NCBI GenBank assembly: GCA_958298945.1
Contig: OY282606.1
Span: forward strand, 46,699,920-46,763,919
Length of the DNA: 64,000 nucleotides
Direction of reading: 5' to 3'
Source: Atherix ibis
Taxonomy: Eukaryota > Arthropoda > Insecta > Diptera > Athericidae
Part shown: positions 12,622 through 25,451 of the stretch, piece after piece
Layout: the number at the start of each line of letters is the position of its first letter
How positions within the stretch are numbered: position 1 is the stretch's first letter
The notes under the pieces: model-generated
The model's database searches: none
The model's input: the letters and a program-made list of their open reading frames with translations, nothing else
Told to the model about the DNA's origin: nothing
Translations under genes and position numbers: made by a program

Positions 12622-15600
12622 TTTAATTGCACTTTACTTCAATAATTTGTATTTTTCGAAAGATTGCTGTAGCATAAAAATTCTAGTAATCACAAATACT
12701 GTTTTATATATTTTCTTGTAGTTTTAATATTTCCGAAATATGAAAAAAAAATTCTTTACACTTAGTTTTTTACAAAGTTTTTAGTTAGATTTTTTCTTTA
12801 AGAAAATATAACGATTTTAAGTAAACTTGCTATAGATATTTTTTTCTACCAGAATTTATATTTTATTGCAAAATATAACCAATATTCAAAGGTTTATTAT
12901 TGTGTTCAGAAAAATCTTTATAAATTTTCAAACAATTTAAAAGAAAATGAACCATTTCCATAGTATGATTAGATGGGGAGAATAAAATTCATAAAAGTAC
13001 TCCATTTTTATGGATCCGTACTTTGCATGAATATGAATACGAATAGATCCGGGGATTTGTAAAAGGAAAATCTTCATTTCCGCTGTTCGATTGAATAGGT
13101 CTGAAAAAGTAGCCGCCACGACTATTTTATCCATCTTGAAATTGATTAATTGTGAAGGGAAAAGGAGATGGAAAAATAGGGAGAAGAAATACAACTTCCG
13201 CTTATCATCGTTCTTAAGATGATACTTGAATAAGATCATGTTGGGTTTTATTTTGGCGATGCTATCGGATGATGGTTCCTTCTTTATTGTATGAGTATTT
13301 TCTTTTCTTAGTGGAAGAAAAACCACATAATACTTAGTGGAGTAGTTTCGTCGATGATTGTTATACTAAGAAATTATTATTACTGAAATGGAATATTGTT
13401 ACTGAAGAGTATGCTTCCGAAAAAAATAATTATTTGTAGGAAGACAAATCTAAAAATTAGGGATACCGGAACACCTTCCTGTAAACCGTAACGTGAAATA
13501 TTTTCTATGAAGGGGACTACATGCAATGTGCATGCAAGTGCAGTCAAGAGTTTTCTCACATCATTGCACTATGAACTTGTCTAAGAATAAAATATCCCAT
13601 TTGGACTAATATCTGATTACATGTGTTTTATTATGTTCTTTATTCTAAAAAGGACGATACTCGTAAGATTGAAATCTTCAGCTGCAAAAGGTGCAAAATT
13701 ACATATTATCATAACTTAGCAACAATATTATTTCAGCGAAAAACACTCTCCAGATTTGTTCTCAAGCTGAAAGAAAATCTAGTCTCAATGAAAATTTCCA
13801 TAAAAAAATTGTAATTTGTTTATTGTTGGGCATCTTTCCAATTGGTTTAAAAAAGTTATGAATTCAAGGTTAGGAATTTAATGAATATATTTTAAATAAA
13901 ATGTATCTGCAGGATTTTTGGGATAATTATCATAGTATTGATAATCAAAATCTACTCTGCATATTTCTTTTAATTTTAATTTTTTACTAGTATTATCAGA
14001 ATTTTGCCTGACCATCTATTTCGAAAATATTTAATTTTCTTTAATGCAATTTATCCAACTTTCCATTTTTAGGTGACGAAGTTTATTGCTCATAAACAAA
14101 TATCATTGTTAATATTAATTTTTATTTATTAATCAGTATAAGTAAATATTAATATCTTAACCAAAAATTAGACATCTTCTTTTTAAAAGTTTAAATCCAA
14201 AGGAAGGCATTCATTTTGATATTTTCCCATATTATTACAACGCTTTTGCTGAATTCCCAGAATTATGGATACTTTTATGAATAAATTTGTTTAAAAAATC
14301 ATGCATAAATATAATATTTCTTACAGATATATTTTTTAGTTTTATAATAAAATGTTTTCAAGATTGTAAACATTGAGAAATTAATTTAAAAAAAATTCGC
14401 CTTCCATAACTAAAGAGTAAACTCACGATTTTATAAGAGAAATAAAATATTTACAAAGCAGCACGAACAGTACAGGGACTTGCATTTAAATTGAATACTA
14501 ATGAGTAGTGAATGCGGCCTTCAAAGAATTAAAAGTCATTTCGAATACTATGATTATCCACCCCTTTGATGATTTCCTACACCCTCGCTTTATAATAATC
14601 CTCACATACCCTTTGTCCAAATAAACAACAACAAAACAATTCCAAAGAGTTTGTATCTTATCTAATCTCAGATAATAAAAAATTATAAAATATTTTTTCT
14701 CTTTGGGGCTGTGAAAGGAATATTAAATATCCTTAAGCAAACCAAAACAATTCGTTTAAAAACGTATTTATTTTTATTTCTCTTTAATTATGTAGCTATC
14801 TAGAAAATAATCTCCACTTGAATAAAAGTTTATAGTTATTTCTGATAAATAAAAATCAAAATCTTCTTTGTACGCTCAAGTTTTTTTTTCTAAAAATATT
14901 AAAGATTACTAGTTATTAAAAATATTCAAAAATAAAATTACGTTTAATGCACAAATTATGCTGTAGAGAATTATTTAGTATTTTTATACTAAAGGATCTG
15001 TTCTTTATTTTTATTGATAAAAGCAGATGGCTCAGAAGCAATTGCATCTAAAAAAAGGGAATATTTTTACATCGAACTTGGACATTTTTGGTATTTTAAG
15101 AGTAGATTTAAGTAAAAGATATTTTTCGTTTCGAACACGCCAACATTTAGTTTATTTATGCTAGCCGCATTCTTACAGAAGAGTACGTTTAAGTGTTCTC
15201 AGGTTATTTTCTCTAAGAAGAGATATCCGCCCTTAAAGTATGTACTTGGGATTGCCTGGTATTGGTATCGTCTGTTTCGTTGGTTCTACTGCATATTAAC
15301 TATGTTTTTCTACCTTAAACATTTAAAACTGCCGACTGTGCATTATTATAGATTAAATAATATGGGTTTGAGTCCATAGTCTGGGAATTGCGGCTACTAT
15401 TAATTGGATTTTACATGAAATTCATCCATACTTTTGAAGGGAAAAATGGTCATCTCATTAAAAATCACTTACTAATTCGGTTTATACGTGTACTTATATA
15501 CCTACGTACTTAAGTCTGAGAAGTTTTGTAAATATTTTGAAAACTTACAAAAAAAAACCTCTATTAATCTAAGTGGACCGACCTTATGTGTACTAAAGAT

Positions 15601-15771
15601 TTCGATAGGATTGGTATAAAATAGTCTTAAGTACACTCTTCTTAGTGTATGACACTTTTGTGTTTTTTTATTTTCTATTTACGGTTTTTATATAGTAAAT
15701 TTCTAAATAATAATTTTTCCAGTTATTTAATCAAATAGTAATAATTAAATTAATTTTTATTCAATTTTCAG

Positions 15772-16028
15772 ATAATCCCTACTATTTTTATAATGATGCT
15801 AAATCGCCAAAAACACCTGATTCATCGAGTAAGGGATTTTCATTTTTCAAACGGCGCAACTCGAAGGGAAGCACCTCTTCCTCGAATGCCAATTGTAAAG
15901 TGTCGTCACCGCAGAAAACAAGACCCTTCAATTCTGCTACCCTCAGTTCAGATGCATCAATTCTTGGCAGTCCTCGAGGTAGCTTAAGATCTCTAGGATC
16001 ATATAATGGAAATGGTGCATGTTTGCAG
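15772..16028 (+). CDS. Exon of unidentified Ser-rich gene
   Basis: Preceded by a pyrimidine-rich TTTTCAG acceptor and followed by the donor GTTGGT. It enters in phase 1 and leaves in phase 0. It encodes NPYYFYNDAKSPKTPDSSS, a KRR basic patch and several Ser-Pro sites. A +1-shifted 64-codon frame beginning with ATG at 15793 is a shadow. Confidence 0.8.
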
Positions 16029-17266
16029 GTTGGTAGATTTGTCTAAATAATTTTTTTCTAGTTTTATGAAATTTTTTAGAGAAAACAAAATTAAATCGAG
16101 ATAAAAATAAGAAAAAAATTAATTTTAATTGCACAAAAAATTGTCGGTTTTAATTTGATAAAAAGATGAAATTAAGACAAGATAGTCTCTTTAGTAAATT
16201 TATAATATTTTTAATTAACTAGTAAATGTTATGTATCTTCTTTTTCAAAAAGGACCAAAACATTAAAAATTAAATAATTTTTCTAGGATATGGAATTGCA
16301 GTCAATTCAGATGGGATCATGCAGACGATCAGATCTTTGGTATTATCGTGAGCGTTTAGGTTCCTACAACGAATCCACAAGCTATAGTGAATCGGACGAT
16401 GTATTTGTCCAAGCACCAAGGTATATAAAATGATAAATAAGTTTTTATTTAACAAATAACAAATACTTTTCTTCATTTACAGTGTGAGTCGAACGTTAAC
16501 TACAAGGACATTATCGGATAGCTCGAGCAATGGACCACGCCGACATTCAGTCGGAAACTTCACTAATCGTGACCGAAATATAAGCGGCTCATTTTTGGAT
16601 GAAGTTCCGAAAATGGTTGCGCCAAAACCTCCAACATCATCCCAACGTCAGAGGCATCGTGACGAACACAAGAAAGGTAAATTTTAATAGATAATCGGGA
16701 GTATTTTTTTTGCAAAATGAAGTTATTTATTTGTATTAACAAAAAATAAGGGAAGTCAGAAATAATTATTAAAATGCGCTCTATTCTATTGGTTTAATAT
16801 TGGTTTCAAGAAAAAAAAGAATGTGAAATTTTGGTAGCTATATTAGGCCAAAAAAACTTTATGTCACAATCTGCTTGTCAAAAACGATATTACACACTCT
16901 TTAGATACTCTCAATGCGCACAGAATTTATGGATAGTCTGCCGCTTATCAGTGAGTTTTTACATTCAAGCCGTGCGTTCTCATTTGTGTCTGTATGCATG
17001 TATGAATCCATTTCAGTTATGTTCGGTTTTTCGGGGAAAAGTCAATTTCATGCCAGAATGTTCGCTTTTGGTTTTTTCATCTTTTACTATATTAGCTGGC
17101 GCTGCCGTCATTCAGATACTTCCCAGCTTATCTAGACGGGGAGTTTTTGGCTGTCTTAAGATAATTCCACTGAGTTGAAAACAATTCAAGTGTGAGTTTC
17201 TGTTTTGTTATTCCAGTATCACCGACGCCACCACCACCACCAGCACAACTGCAAATACACTATTAA
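15772..17266 (+). CDS. C-terminal four exons of an unidentified Ser-rich protein
   Basis: Four exons join in frame across GT-AG introns: 15772-16028, 16287-16420, 16483-16676 and 17217-17266. They give about 211 residues ending at a TAA (17264-17266). The first exon begins in phase 1, so at least one exon lies upstream; I could not find it. The product is hydrophilic: a Lys/Arg patch (SFFKRRNSKGS), many Ser/Thr-Pro sites, an aromatic stretch (RRSDLWYYRERLGSYNES), a KPP segment, and a five-Pro run (SPTPPPPPAQLQIHY) at the C-terminus. No catalytic domain or membrane segment is visible. It looks like a disordered tail of a signalling, scaffold or receptor protein, but I do not recognise it. The splice phases and the higher GC of the exons against their introns make me confident it is real. 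Confidence 0.8.
16287..16420 (+). CDS. Exon of unidentified Ser-rich gene
   Basis: Acceptor TTTTTCTAG, donor GTATAT. It enters in phase 0 and leaves two bases for the next exon. It encodes DMELQSIQMGSCRRSDLWYY and an acidic SESDDVF segment. Confidence 0.8.
16483..16676 (+). CDS. Exon of unidentified Ser-rich gene
   Basis: Acceptor CATTTACAG, donor GTAAAT. It encodes a Ser/Arg-rich stretch with RRHSVGNF (a basophilic kinase-type site by sequence), SGSFLDEVPKMVAPKPP and a basic end RQRHRDEHKK. Confidence 0.8.
17217..17266 (+). CDS. Terminal exon of unidentified Ser-rich gene
   Basis: Acceptor TTATTCCAG. The exon completes a Val codon and encodes SPTPPPPPAQLQIHY before TAA. The preceding intron (16677-17216) is the longest of the visible part, about 540 bp, and contains overlapping chance frames. 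An AATAAA is found at 17635-17640; the real poly(A) site is unknown. Confidence 0.72.
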
Positions 17267-19179
17267 ACTTAAAATCGAGTACAGAGTACAATCCATATAT
17301 AAAAAGTGTAATTTTAACAAATTGAAGACAATCAAGCCTCCTTAAGTGCTTCCTTCTTGACATAAATTGCGATGCGTGTAAATTTAGCGCTACAAATTAA
17401 ATATGGCGGCAATCGTTAGAAAGATTTATACAGTGTCCATCTAATATGATAATACTCGACTAACATCTTTAAGAACAGTCTTTAAGAAAGACCATATTCT
17501 TATTAGATAAATATTGGTATTAGTCTAACAGCGGTTAGTCAACTTATTAGAAAATGAGCCATAGTTTCGGTGTACTATCAAAATGGACTTCTCTTCATTC
17601 AGCAGTTTTATCGGTAGTTGAAATAGTAAAATTGAATAAAAACCAAAGATCAACTCATAAATTAGGAGGTATACTAAATATTGTATAGTTTCATGGGTAA
17701 GATACGATTCAGCTGTAATCATGGCCGGGCGATATCTTCGGATGGGGCCCACTCTTTCTATACCAGCAAGATATCAATACTTTTATTGTTATCACTTTGG
17801 TTTCGGCGGAAGTTGTCATTAACGCCGAATATCGTTTGTCTTTCCTGACGGTATACACGCATCTTACGTCTTGTGAACTGAGACTGCCTTAACCCAGCTA
17901 ACCGTTCGTATCTTCTATCAAGTATTATTTAGTATTATTTAGTAGTGCGTTCAAAGTTTTTGATTTGAAAACTCGCCCTCTGGGAAAAAGACGGTTCTGG
18001 ACACCAAGTATTGTGGCTTCATTCCATTCGATTGAATTCTCAAATAAGAGATCATTCTGCAAATTGATTTCGTAAGTTGGTGTGATTAAGTGAAAATATG
18101 ACAAAATGACAAAACGAATTTATGACGATTGGATTGCTTAATGGTTTTTGGTCAATTTTCTTATATCAATCGTAATTATGAATATTCTCTCAGTTGGAAA
18201 ATTTCCAGCTCTCAAAATTTATGTGATTTTAAAAATAATACGAAATCTAAAAATTGAATAAATATTTTATATTGTAATATTTTTATTCAATGACACATTA
18301 AAAGTAGAAATGGTAAACATGAATTCAGTTAGAACAAAAAAATCATGGTTGTCCAATTAATTCCAATCAAATTCAGAAGTGCTACTTAGCTACTATCGAT
18401 TCGATTGAGAATATAATAGAGGAGAATCTGGAAAATTTTAAGTGAGCAGTTAATTTATTTCAGTTGTCCAAAAATTACCAATTATTTCAGAGTTAATTTC
18501 TCGATAAGTTTCCGATAATACACTTGATAAAATAACAATTCAATTAAAATTGACAAACAATTTATTTCAACATAAAATAATCAAAATGGAAATATTTATT
18601 ATAAAAATAAAATTTTAATCCTTTCATAGAGAATGGATTTTAAAAAAATAGTATTACAAATCTTCAAGATTCATTTTGTTTGACTTAGGAAAAAAACTAT
18701 TAGCGCCTCTAGAAAATTCCTTTGCAGAGGAAGTGTATAACCATCAGTTAAAAATATTGCTTAAGAAGCGATTTTTGCTTATATTATTAAAAGCTGAAAA
18801 TAGAAAATTTATTCTTTTTACTAAAATATTTAAATATAAATTCTTATTTTCTAAAAAATAAAATGGTCTTAGAAATTTTACGATTTGTAAGGCAATTAAT
18901 AAATAAAGTTTTTCCAAAATTTACTGTTTGATTAATTGCAATTATTAAACTTAAGAGTGGTTTTGTTGAAAGTGGAATAAAATTGAGGCTGGTATGAAAT
19001 GCCAACTAAAAATTTGTAATTTTTAATAATAAACGATTGTTTAATTTATTGTTGATAGTAAATTTATCAATAATTGTTAAATACAAATCAAAAAGAATTT
19101 ATTGAATAATTTTTTTTGATATTTTATAATAATATATTATAAAAATCTGAATAATATTGTAAAGGAATTATTAGGAAAC
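17267..19179. other. 3' flank and intergenic DNA, no gene seen
   Basis: The first few hundred bases are probably the 3' UTR of the Ser-rich gene. The rest is AT-rich, with a small direct repeat TATTATTTAG at 17923-17942. No protein similarity was recognised. Confidence 0.5.
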
Positions 19180-19690
19180 TTTTTAAAAGTTGCAAGGTTT
19201 AAAGATGGGCTTTGAAAATGCAATATTTTTTGTAGCTATTAAGAAAAATTCGAACGGCGTCAAATCGCACAATCTTGGATGTCACCATATCTTGAAATTA
19301 CTGACCCTGAGAACTTTTTGCGGAATAAATCCAAAATTTTGTCGTATTTTGTGGTTTGTTGCACCAAAAACTTGTTAAAACCACATCCGGTCTAATTCAA
19401 AATCTTTAAGTTCAGGCCAAAAAAAGTTGGTTATCGTATCAACTTTTTTTGGCCTCAGAATTAACGGTAAGAGTCTCTCTTTCTTCCATTTAAAAAAAAA
19501 TACGCCCAATGAAAACGACTCCCGTTCTTTTCGCATATAGAACGACCCCTCGATAACCACTTATGGGTTTTCAGAGCCCTATATATGCCAATGTTGCTCA
19601 TTGACGTATGCACCGAACGAGAAATGAGTATCACCACTGAAGAAAAAAAGGCTCTAAACGGTAGAATAACCACTTTTTTAAAACATTTTT
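19180..19690 (-). mobile_element. Decayed Tc1/mariner-type transposase fragment
   Basis: On the minus strand the translation contains PRLCDLTPFEFFLI, matching the PRSCDLTPLDFFLWG segment with the second catalytic Asp in a common insect Tc1/mariner-superfamily transposase. There are stops and frameshifts, and the C-terminal part is not obvious. The same family recurs at 36.25-36.9 kb in the same orientation. The copy carries its own 16-bp hairpin (19414-19455). Confidence 0.6.
19414..19455. repeat. Perfect 16-bp hairpin inside transposase remnant
   Basis: The arms 19414-19429 (AGGCCAAAAAAAGTTG) and 19440-19455 are exact reverse complements around a 10-nt loop. The related copy near 36590-36610 has only one arm-like segment (CCAAAAAAAAATCAGTTG), so the second arm may be a local gain. 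Confidence 0.88.
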
Positions 19691-22639
19691 ACAAATTTGT
19701 CTATCACCAGACAATCCTTAACATAAAATAACAAAGTATAAACTAAATAAATAATACTTTAAATATTATATATATTTATAAGCTGTCAATTTGACACTGC
19801 TGCCTTCTCTAAACTATAAAATGGATACTTTTTTTTAAGAAAATTTAAAATTTCAGTTAAAACCAATTTACAAAATCTTCCGATATTTTAATAATAATTA
19901 ATATATTCTATTATCTGAAGAGCCTACTGGATTTTTAAACTGATAAATAGCATTTTAATATAAAAAAATAAAGATAATTCAATTTTTCAACCTGTTTTTG
20001 TTTAGTGCTCAATTTTAAGTCAAGCTTTAATAATTTTTTTTTTAAATTATCTCAAAATAGCTTAGTTAAGCTTAATTTAAAATTTAATTTTTCATTTGCT
20101 GTTTGATATTATAAGTTTTTCAGGGAAAATTAATTCTTATAAAGAACCTTGAATCTAGGTTTTCTTGTTGGAACTATATTTGTAAGTCGGTATTATATTT
20201 TCGACTTCACTTACAAAAATGCGTAAGAGTGTCGAGATTTTATCATTTAACTTTAAATAAATAAATGATGACTAATGAAAAATTATTGGTTAAATTAAAA
20301 AAAAAAACTAATGATTATTAGATCAAATCATTTATTAATTTTATTTTGAAAATTTATTTATGAAATTTAATTTATTTTATTAATTAATATTTAAATGAAA
20401 GTTTTGTGTTAAAAAATATTGTATAAAATAATCCTTCCAAATCGAAACAGAAAAGTTTACAAAAATTATCGAATTTATAGCATATTATCCCGATTTTTCG
20501 GTGATTCATTCCACATGTCGATAGTCTGGTAATTTGGTAATTCGATAAATAAAATTTCCAAGAATACTGAACACTTGAGTGAATCAATTTGCACATTATT
20601 TGGAAATGCCAATAAAAATGATTGTGCGAGTTACTGTAGGAAACAATTTATTGAATCAATAAATAATAAGGAGAGTGTTGCACCGATTGCCCAAGGAATG
20701 AAAATAAACGTTTTTTTAGGTGTGTATCGATTGATTTTCACTTGATTTCAATTTATTTATGATAGCTTCGAATAGGAGAAAAGGGGAGCAATATTTCAGA
20801 CAGTCTAATTGGAATTTCGCATAAAGAAGATTATGCACTTCTGGTGTGCAAAGTTTCATTCAAAATATTTTTTTCCTGCTTGTATTATGGCACTGCAAGT
20901 GAACAGTTTGTTTACATTCCAGAACAGGCACAAATATGCAACGTGCGTAAAGCTAAAGAAACTTTCGTAGAATTATTTCAGAGTTTCAACTATTTTTGGG
21001 AATGTTTGGAAAATGCACGGGAAATAGTTAAGTTTACATTGCTGTTAGTTTTTCACAATTGGTTATGGGTGGACATTGTCAGTTGGATATATTCTCCAAA
21101 AGGAAGCACTTTCCTTAAAAGATAAATGCATGCAAAAAGCATTAGGGGTACTTCCAATACTCTCGACGGAGTTCAGTATGCGGAAATACATCTATTTTCG
21201 GAATAATGCAACTCTACCTAAACAAGAAATCAGTTTATCAGCGAAATAATACTATCATTAGAATTTTGTTTTGTTTATTTACGAGTACTTACAATAGAGA
21301 GAACCTGGCCCCAGTAAGAGAACGTATTAATCTATTGACATACACGTAGACACATTTTGATTTTGCTTCTGAGTTTCGGCTGTGGTTTTTGGAATCATTT
21401 GCAAACTTTTTCTTTACCAGCAGCCGTTCTTAGTCAACACTGATAGAAAACTAATTGCAATTTACTGCCATTCAATAAGTCAACAAATTTAATGTTTTCA
21501 GTATTTAGATTCTGTTTGTTTAGTTGCTAAAATGCAAATTGTTTGGAGTACGTGCACCCACAATAAAATCTGTTATTATTATTGGAAAAGGTCGATGCCA
21601 CGTTGTTACGGGTGTGTAGTTTGGCCGCAACTAACCTCTTCCAGAATAAATAAAGATAACCGGCAAACATGGAAATTGCGGAAGAACATGTCAATGAACG
21701 GAATTAAGTACGTTTCTTAAACAACTAATTATATTATTACAAAGCCATAAATTTTATGATATTCGGAAATTGATTTGCATTATTTACCGTCACATCACAG
21801 GTGTAGTGTTAATGGTTTTTTTTTTTTTAGTTTTTAATTTTATTTGTGCTTTTACTTATTGATGGTTACTTTGTTGTTACCACCCTTTGAAACGTGACTT
21901 AATTATGAGCAGATACCATAAATAAAGTAAACGTTATGACACCTTGTCATTGGCACACGACAAGATAATAATTATCATAAAAATAATTTTATTCTGATTT
22001 AATTAAATTGGGCGCGTATTTTATAATTGAAAGATTGTTTTCATGAATATCCGTAAGTGGGAACTAGAAAGGTTGTTGTTAAACTTTTTTTTCTTTTAAT
22101 CTATTAAGATATATTTAGTCATATTTATTGTAAAAATATTTCATTAATTATTAAAGGAAATTTTTACTATCCATGGAACCAATAGTAAAACCCTACTTAG
22201 TTGACAATATAACAAAAGTAGATCCTGACAAAATAATAATAATAATCACATCATTCAGACCCATTATTTTAAATAAATCAATTTAGATATTTTCAGAAAT
22301 TTTATCAAAAATATATAAATTTTCCAATAAAATTTTATATTTCAATGAGCACATATCAAAAAAAGATAATTTAATGGCTTATTTTCTTGCGTTCCATTTT
22401 GCGAAATATCAAATTTTGCTCCTTAAATTAAAATTTAATTAAATTTATTTCCATGAGTACTCCAAACTGCACTCTTCAATTTTAACCGCTAAAGGATATG
22501 AACGGTAGGATAGGCGCGAATGGAATTTTTGTAATGAGAGATGCAAAGTTCGCAAATGGAACATTTAGATCATAGAGGATAATATTGTGTCGCACATAAA
22601 CAGAAGCATTGACGTAATATTATTATATTTAGTTATAGC
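19691..22639. other. AT-rich intergenic DNA, no gene seen
   Basis: No recognised domain or RNA gene. A 93-codon + frame at 20844-21125 and a 62-codon + frame at 21532-21720 have no features I can tie to a family. Confidence 0.5.
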
Positions 22640-23360
22640 TACGCAGCCATGGGAGCCATTCGTGGCCCATCGAGTGGTCCTATTCTCAACAATATTTGAC
22701 ATAACCTGCCTAATAATAGGAGTGTTGAATTGCGTTGGGTTCTAGGTCATGTGGGAGTTGTGGACAATGAGTGGGCTGATCAACTGGTACGAGAAACTAT
22801 TTATTGTCCGGTTTTCAAAGCAGTATCTAACTTGCCGCACCTACTAACCAAATGGTAAATGACGCCTTCGGCCATTCGTAGACAGACGGACTGGACAAGT
22901 ATTGGAAGGTGTCTTTCGAAACATTGGTCAACCATTATCCAAACAGTCTACTCAACAACGTTGTTGTGCCCAAAATTTTGGGCATGGAAACTACTCTGAA
23001 TTCGGGAAGAAGATTCGGCCCTCATACCATTACTTTTTCGGAAACTACTTTCTTACATCCGCCCTTCTCGTGCCGCTCATTTCACAATCCCTTATCTTCT
23101 AACGGAATGTTACCTTACCCAACATTTCCGTTCTATTGAATTTCATCTATTGTGAAGCTTTTAGTCCCATTTTTAATTTCTTAAAACAAACTAACATGCT
23201 CTGCATAATCTTACCACTTATAACTGGTGCATCCAACATACCAAAAACCGATTCCAGGTAACCCATACACTTACAGATCGCCAAATGGCCTAATGGTCGT
23301 AACGCTGCATCATGACTCCTGGCTCATGCCCTAGGTATCTTACATACAAACTACCAAACA
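22640..23360 (+). mobile_element. Decayed I-like retrotransposon 3' end (RNase H and tail)
   Basis: The + strand reads LRWVLGHVGVVDNEWADQLV, matching the end of a retrotransposon RNase H domain (WVPGHxGxxGNExADxLA). It is followed by RQTDWTSIGRC... and a broken C-terminal tail, then the shared 3' end CCAAATGGCCTAATGGTCGT at 23281-23300. Frameshifts and stops are present. The RT part is not visible upstream, so the insertion is 5'-truncated. Confidence 0.8.
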
Positions 23361-24318
23361 AAGGGAGCATTGAGAATTTTTCGAATGATTTGGGATTGTA
23401 AGGTTTGGCATTGATACGAATTGGAATGCTCACTCGAACCCCAAATTTCGAGTCCGTATGTCCATTTTGGCTTCAGTAAGCCTTGCATATTATACAAGGT
23501 ATTTCAGGAGGAATGAGCATCATTTCAGAGAATAATTACTTTGAAAAGACGGAAATTTTCTTAGAAGTTGGGCCAGCTCTAAATGGGGACGAATTTACAG
23601 GATGTTTAAAATTTTTGACCTAAGCAGACACCAAAGCGTATTAGAATTTTATGTCTTCCTGAACGAATCAAATAAAATAAAAAAAAACTTTTTTTAAGAG
23701 TCTGATTTTAAAAAATAAGATAAATGATTTAAAACTTCTTAGAAAAAAAAACCAATATTAAATTATTGAGAAGTGAAAACATGCTAAGCAATTATGAATT
23801 GTATGGAAAATGTTTTGAGCTTTCATTTGGAAAAAAAGATTATTGCTTTAAGTTCACTCCATTAGGAATAATAATATTTAAACACCATTGGATAATTACA
23901 CAATTTTTACACATCCTGTATCTCTGCCCTCATAGAGAATTTATCCACCATCTTTTCAAGTACAAAAGAATCCTCGTGAAATACCCTGTTTATTATTAGT
24001 TTACTGTTTATTGTCAAATTCAATTAAATTTTGCTTAATAGAAAAAACTTGGATTTTTCACAAAGAAAATAAAGTCCTTAAATTATCTTTTTTTTTATAT
24101 ATGTACTCTTTTTGCCGAAGAATCGTTGTAGTTTTTTGTTATAAGGATAGATTCATTCTTTGTGGAATGTTTATATGCAGAAAACTGTTCTCAGGGGCAG
24201 GATAAAAGTGATGTGAGCATATTTTTGCTCATTAACCCTTACTCTCCATCTTTTGAATCAGGCACCTAACCAGGGATGTAGTTTTGTAAAACAGTGTCGG
24301 AAGGATTTTTATATAGAG

Positions 24319-24369
24319 TAAGGATAGCTGTATAGTCGGCATATGTTACTGACTATACAGCTATCCTTA
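24319..24369. repeat. Perfect 19-bp hairpin, 13-nt loop
   Basis: The arms 24319-24337 (TAAGGATAGCTGTATAGTC) and 24351-24369 are exact reverse complements. There is no T-run or gene boundary to suggest a terminator, and the host is eukaryotic. Confidence 0.92.
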
Positions 24370-25310
24370 TCCTAAATAAAAAATTTAGAGTTAGAGTGTT
24401 ATTCTAGCAAGGAATATTTTGAGTATAAATGATATAAAGGATTGGAACTAGGCTGCTACTTTGAGGCACGAAGATTTTTGGGTTTATTGGATTTTGAGAT
24501 CATTTTAATGTTGGGAAATTTCCAAAGTAAAAGAAACAATGATGTGCGAAAGATATTATTATAATAGCTAAAGTATATCCGATGGTTACCACGGTATATG
24601 CTGGGGCATTTTTATTTGGTAGTAATTGTATTATTGAGTGTCAAACATAATTTTTAATAATAATAATCACAAATAAATAATAATAAAATAGTTGACAATA
24701 GCAATTGTATTTTGCACAAACATACAACGAAAAAGCAGGGAATCATTCGCAATAGTAGTCGATATTAACAATTATACTTTGTATCATTTATAATAATATT
24801 AAATACTCAGTACATAGAGTCAACAAAAAAATACTAAATAATCCATATAAATATTATTTTTTTAAATTTATATTATTTCATTATCACCAACTCAAACAAT
24901 CGTTAACTATATTGCCTTTTGATTAAATCGAATGCGTAAAGTGTTTATTATCTACCCATTCACATTTTATAGTCTATTCAATTTAAATTTTTTATTTTAA
25001 ATTAAACTAAATATCGACAATAAGTTATTCTATAAAAAATTTACGACAGTAAAAAGTTTAATATTTAAATAATTTGTATTGTTGGTAAATTAAAATCGTA
25101 ACTATTAAATGAGTAAAAGGGGGTTATAAATTCTATACTAAATTAGACGAATGGTAAGGAAATTGAGAGAAATCACGCTGTAAATATATTATAAATTCGA
25201 ATAAATAAAGTTTTGCTAAAATTGATATGATACTAAACATGAAGCAATTTCCATACGATTCTGATCACATAAGCTAATTGGCGCCAGTTGGTTGTAAAGT
25301 ATTTAATAAA

Positions 25311-25451
25311 TCAAGAATCAATGTCCTTCTCTGGATTGTGATGGGCCTTAAGTGCGGCGCTAATGGTGACGTAAATGATGGCAGTGGCGGCGGGCGACGA
25401 TACTAGTGGCGTCACTGGCACTATTGATGGGGAGTTATTGTAGCTCGTACT
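25311..25451 (-). CDS. Possible minus-strand terminal exon in a GC-rich island
   Basis: On the minus strand a CTTCTCTCCAG acceptor-like site is followed by 46 open codons and TGA. The peptide begins STSYNNSPSIVPVTP, continues SSPAATAIIYVTISAALKAH, and ends HNPEKDIDS. Third positions are strongly GC-biased, unlike the AT-rich surroundings, as in the true exons here. No upstream exon, poly(A) signal or family match was found, so an enhancer, CpG-rich element or chance frame is equally possible. The + strand has shorter frames through the patch. Confidence 0.25.
   Translation of the reverse strand, partial: STSYNNSPSIVPVTPLVSSPAATAIIYVTISAALKAHHNPEKDIDS

Larger units (their letters stand above)
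8660..15771. other. Long non-coding stretch, no gene recognised
   Basis: Mostly very AT-rich. A patch at about 9620-10400 has higher GC, three overlapping + frames open at once (longest 9620-10120, 166 codons) and GGAT repeats. The 166-codon product is Cys/Tyr-rich with no recognisable domain. A 129-codon minus frame at 12937-13326 is also unrecognised. Part of the stretch is probably an intron or upstream region of the gene whose final exons start at 15772. Confidence 0.5.

Noticed and set aside
12937..13326. 129-codon minus frame
   Set aside because: No recognisable domain, no exon-like composition, no neighbouring splice partners found.
16831..17178. 115-codon and 73-codon + frames
   Set aside because: They lie within the last intron of the Ser-rich gene and overlap each other in different frames.
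24319..24369. Hairpin as a transcription terminator
   Set aside because: The organism is eukaryotic and no gene ends there; intrinsic terminators do not apply.
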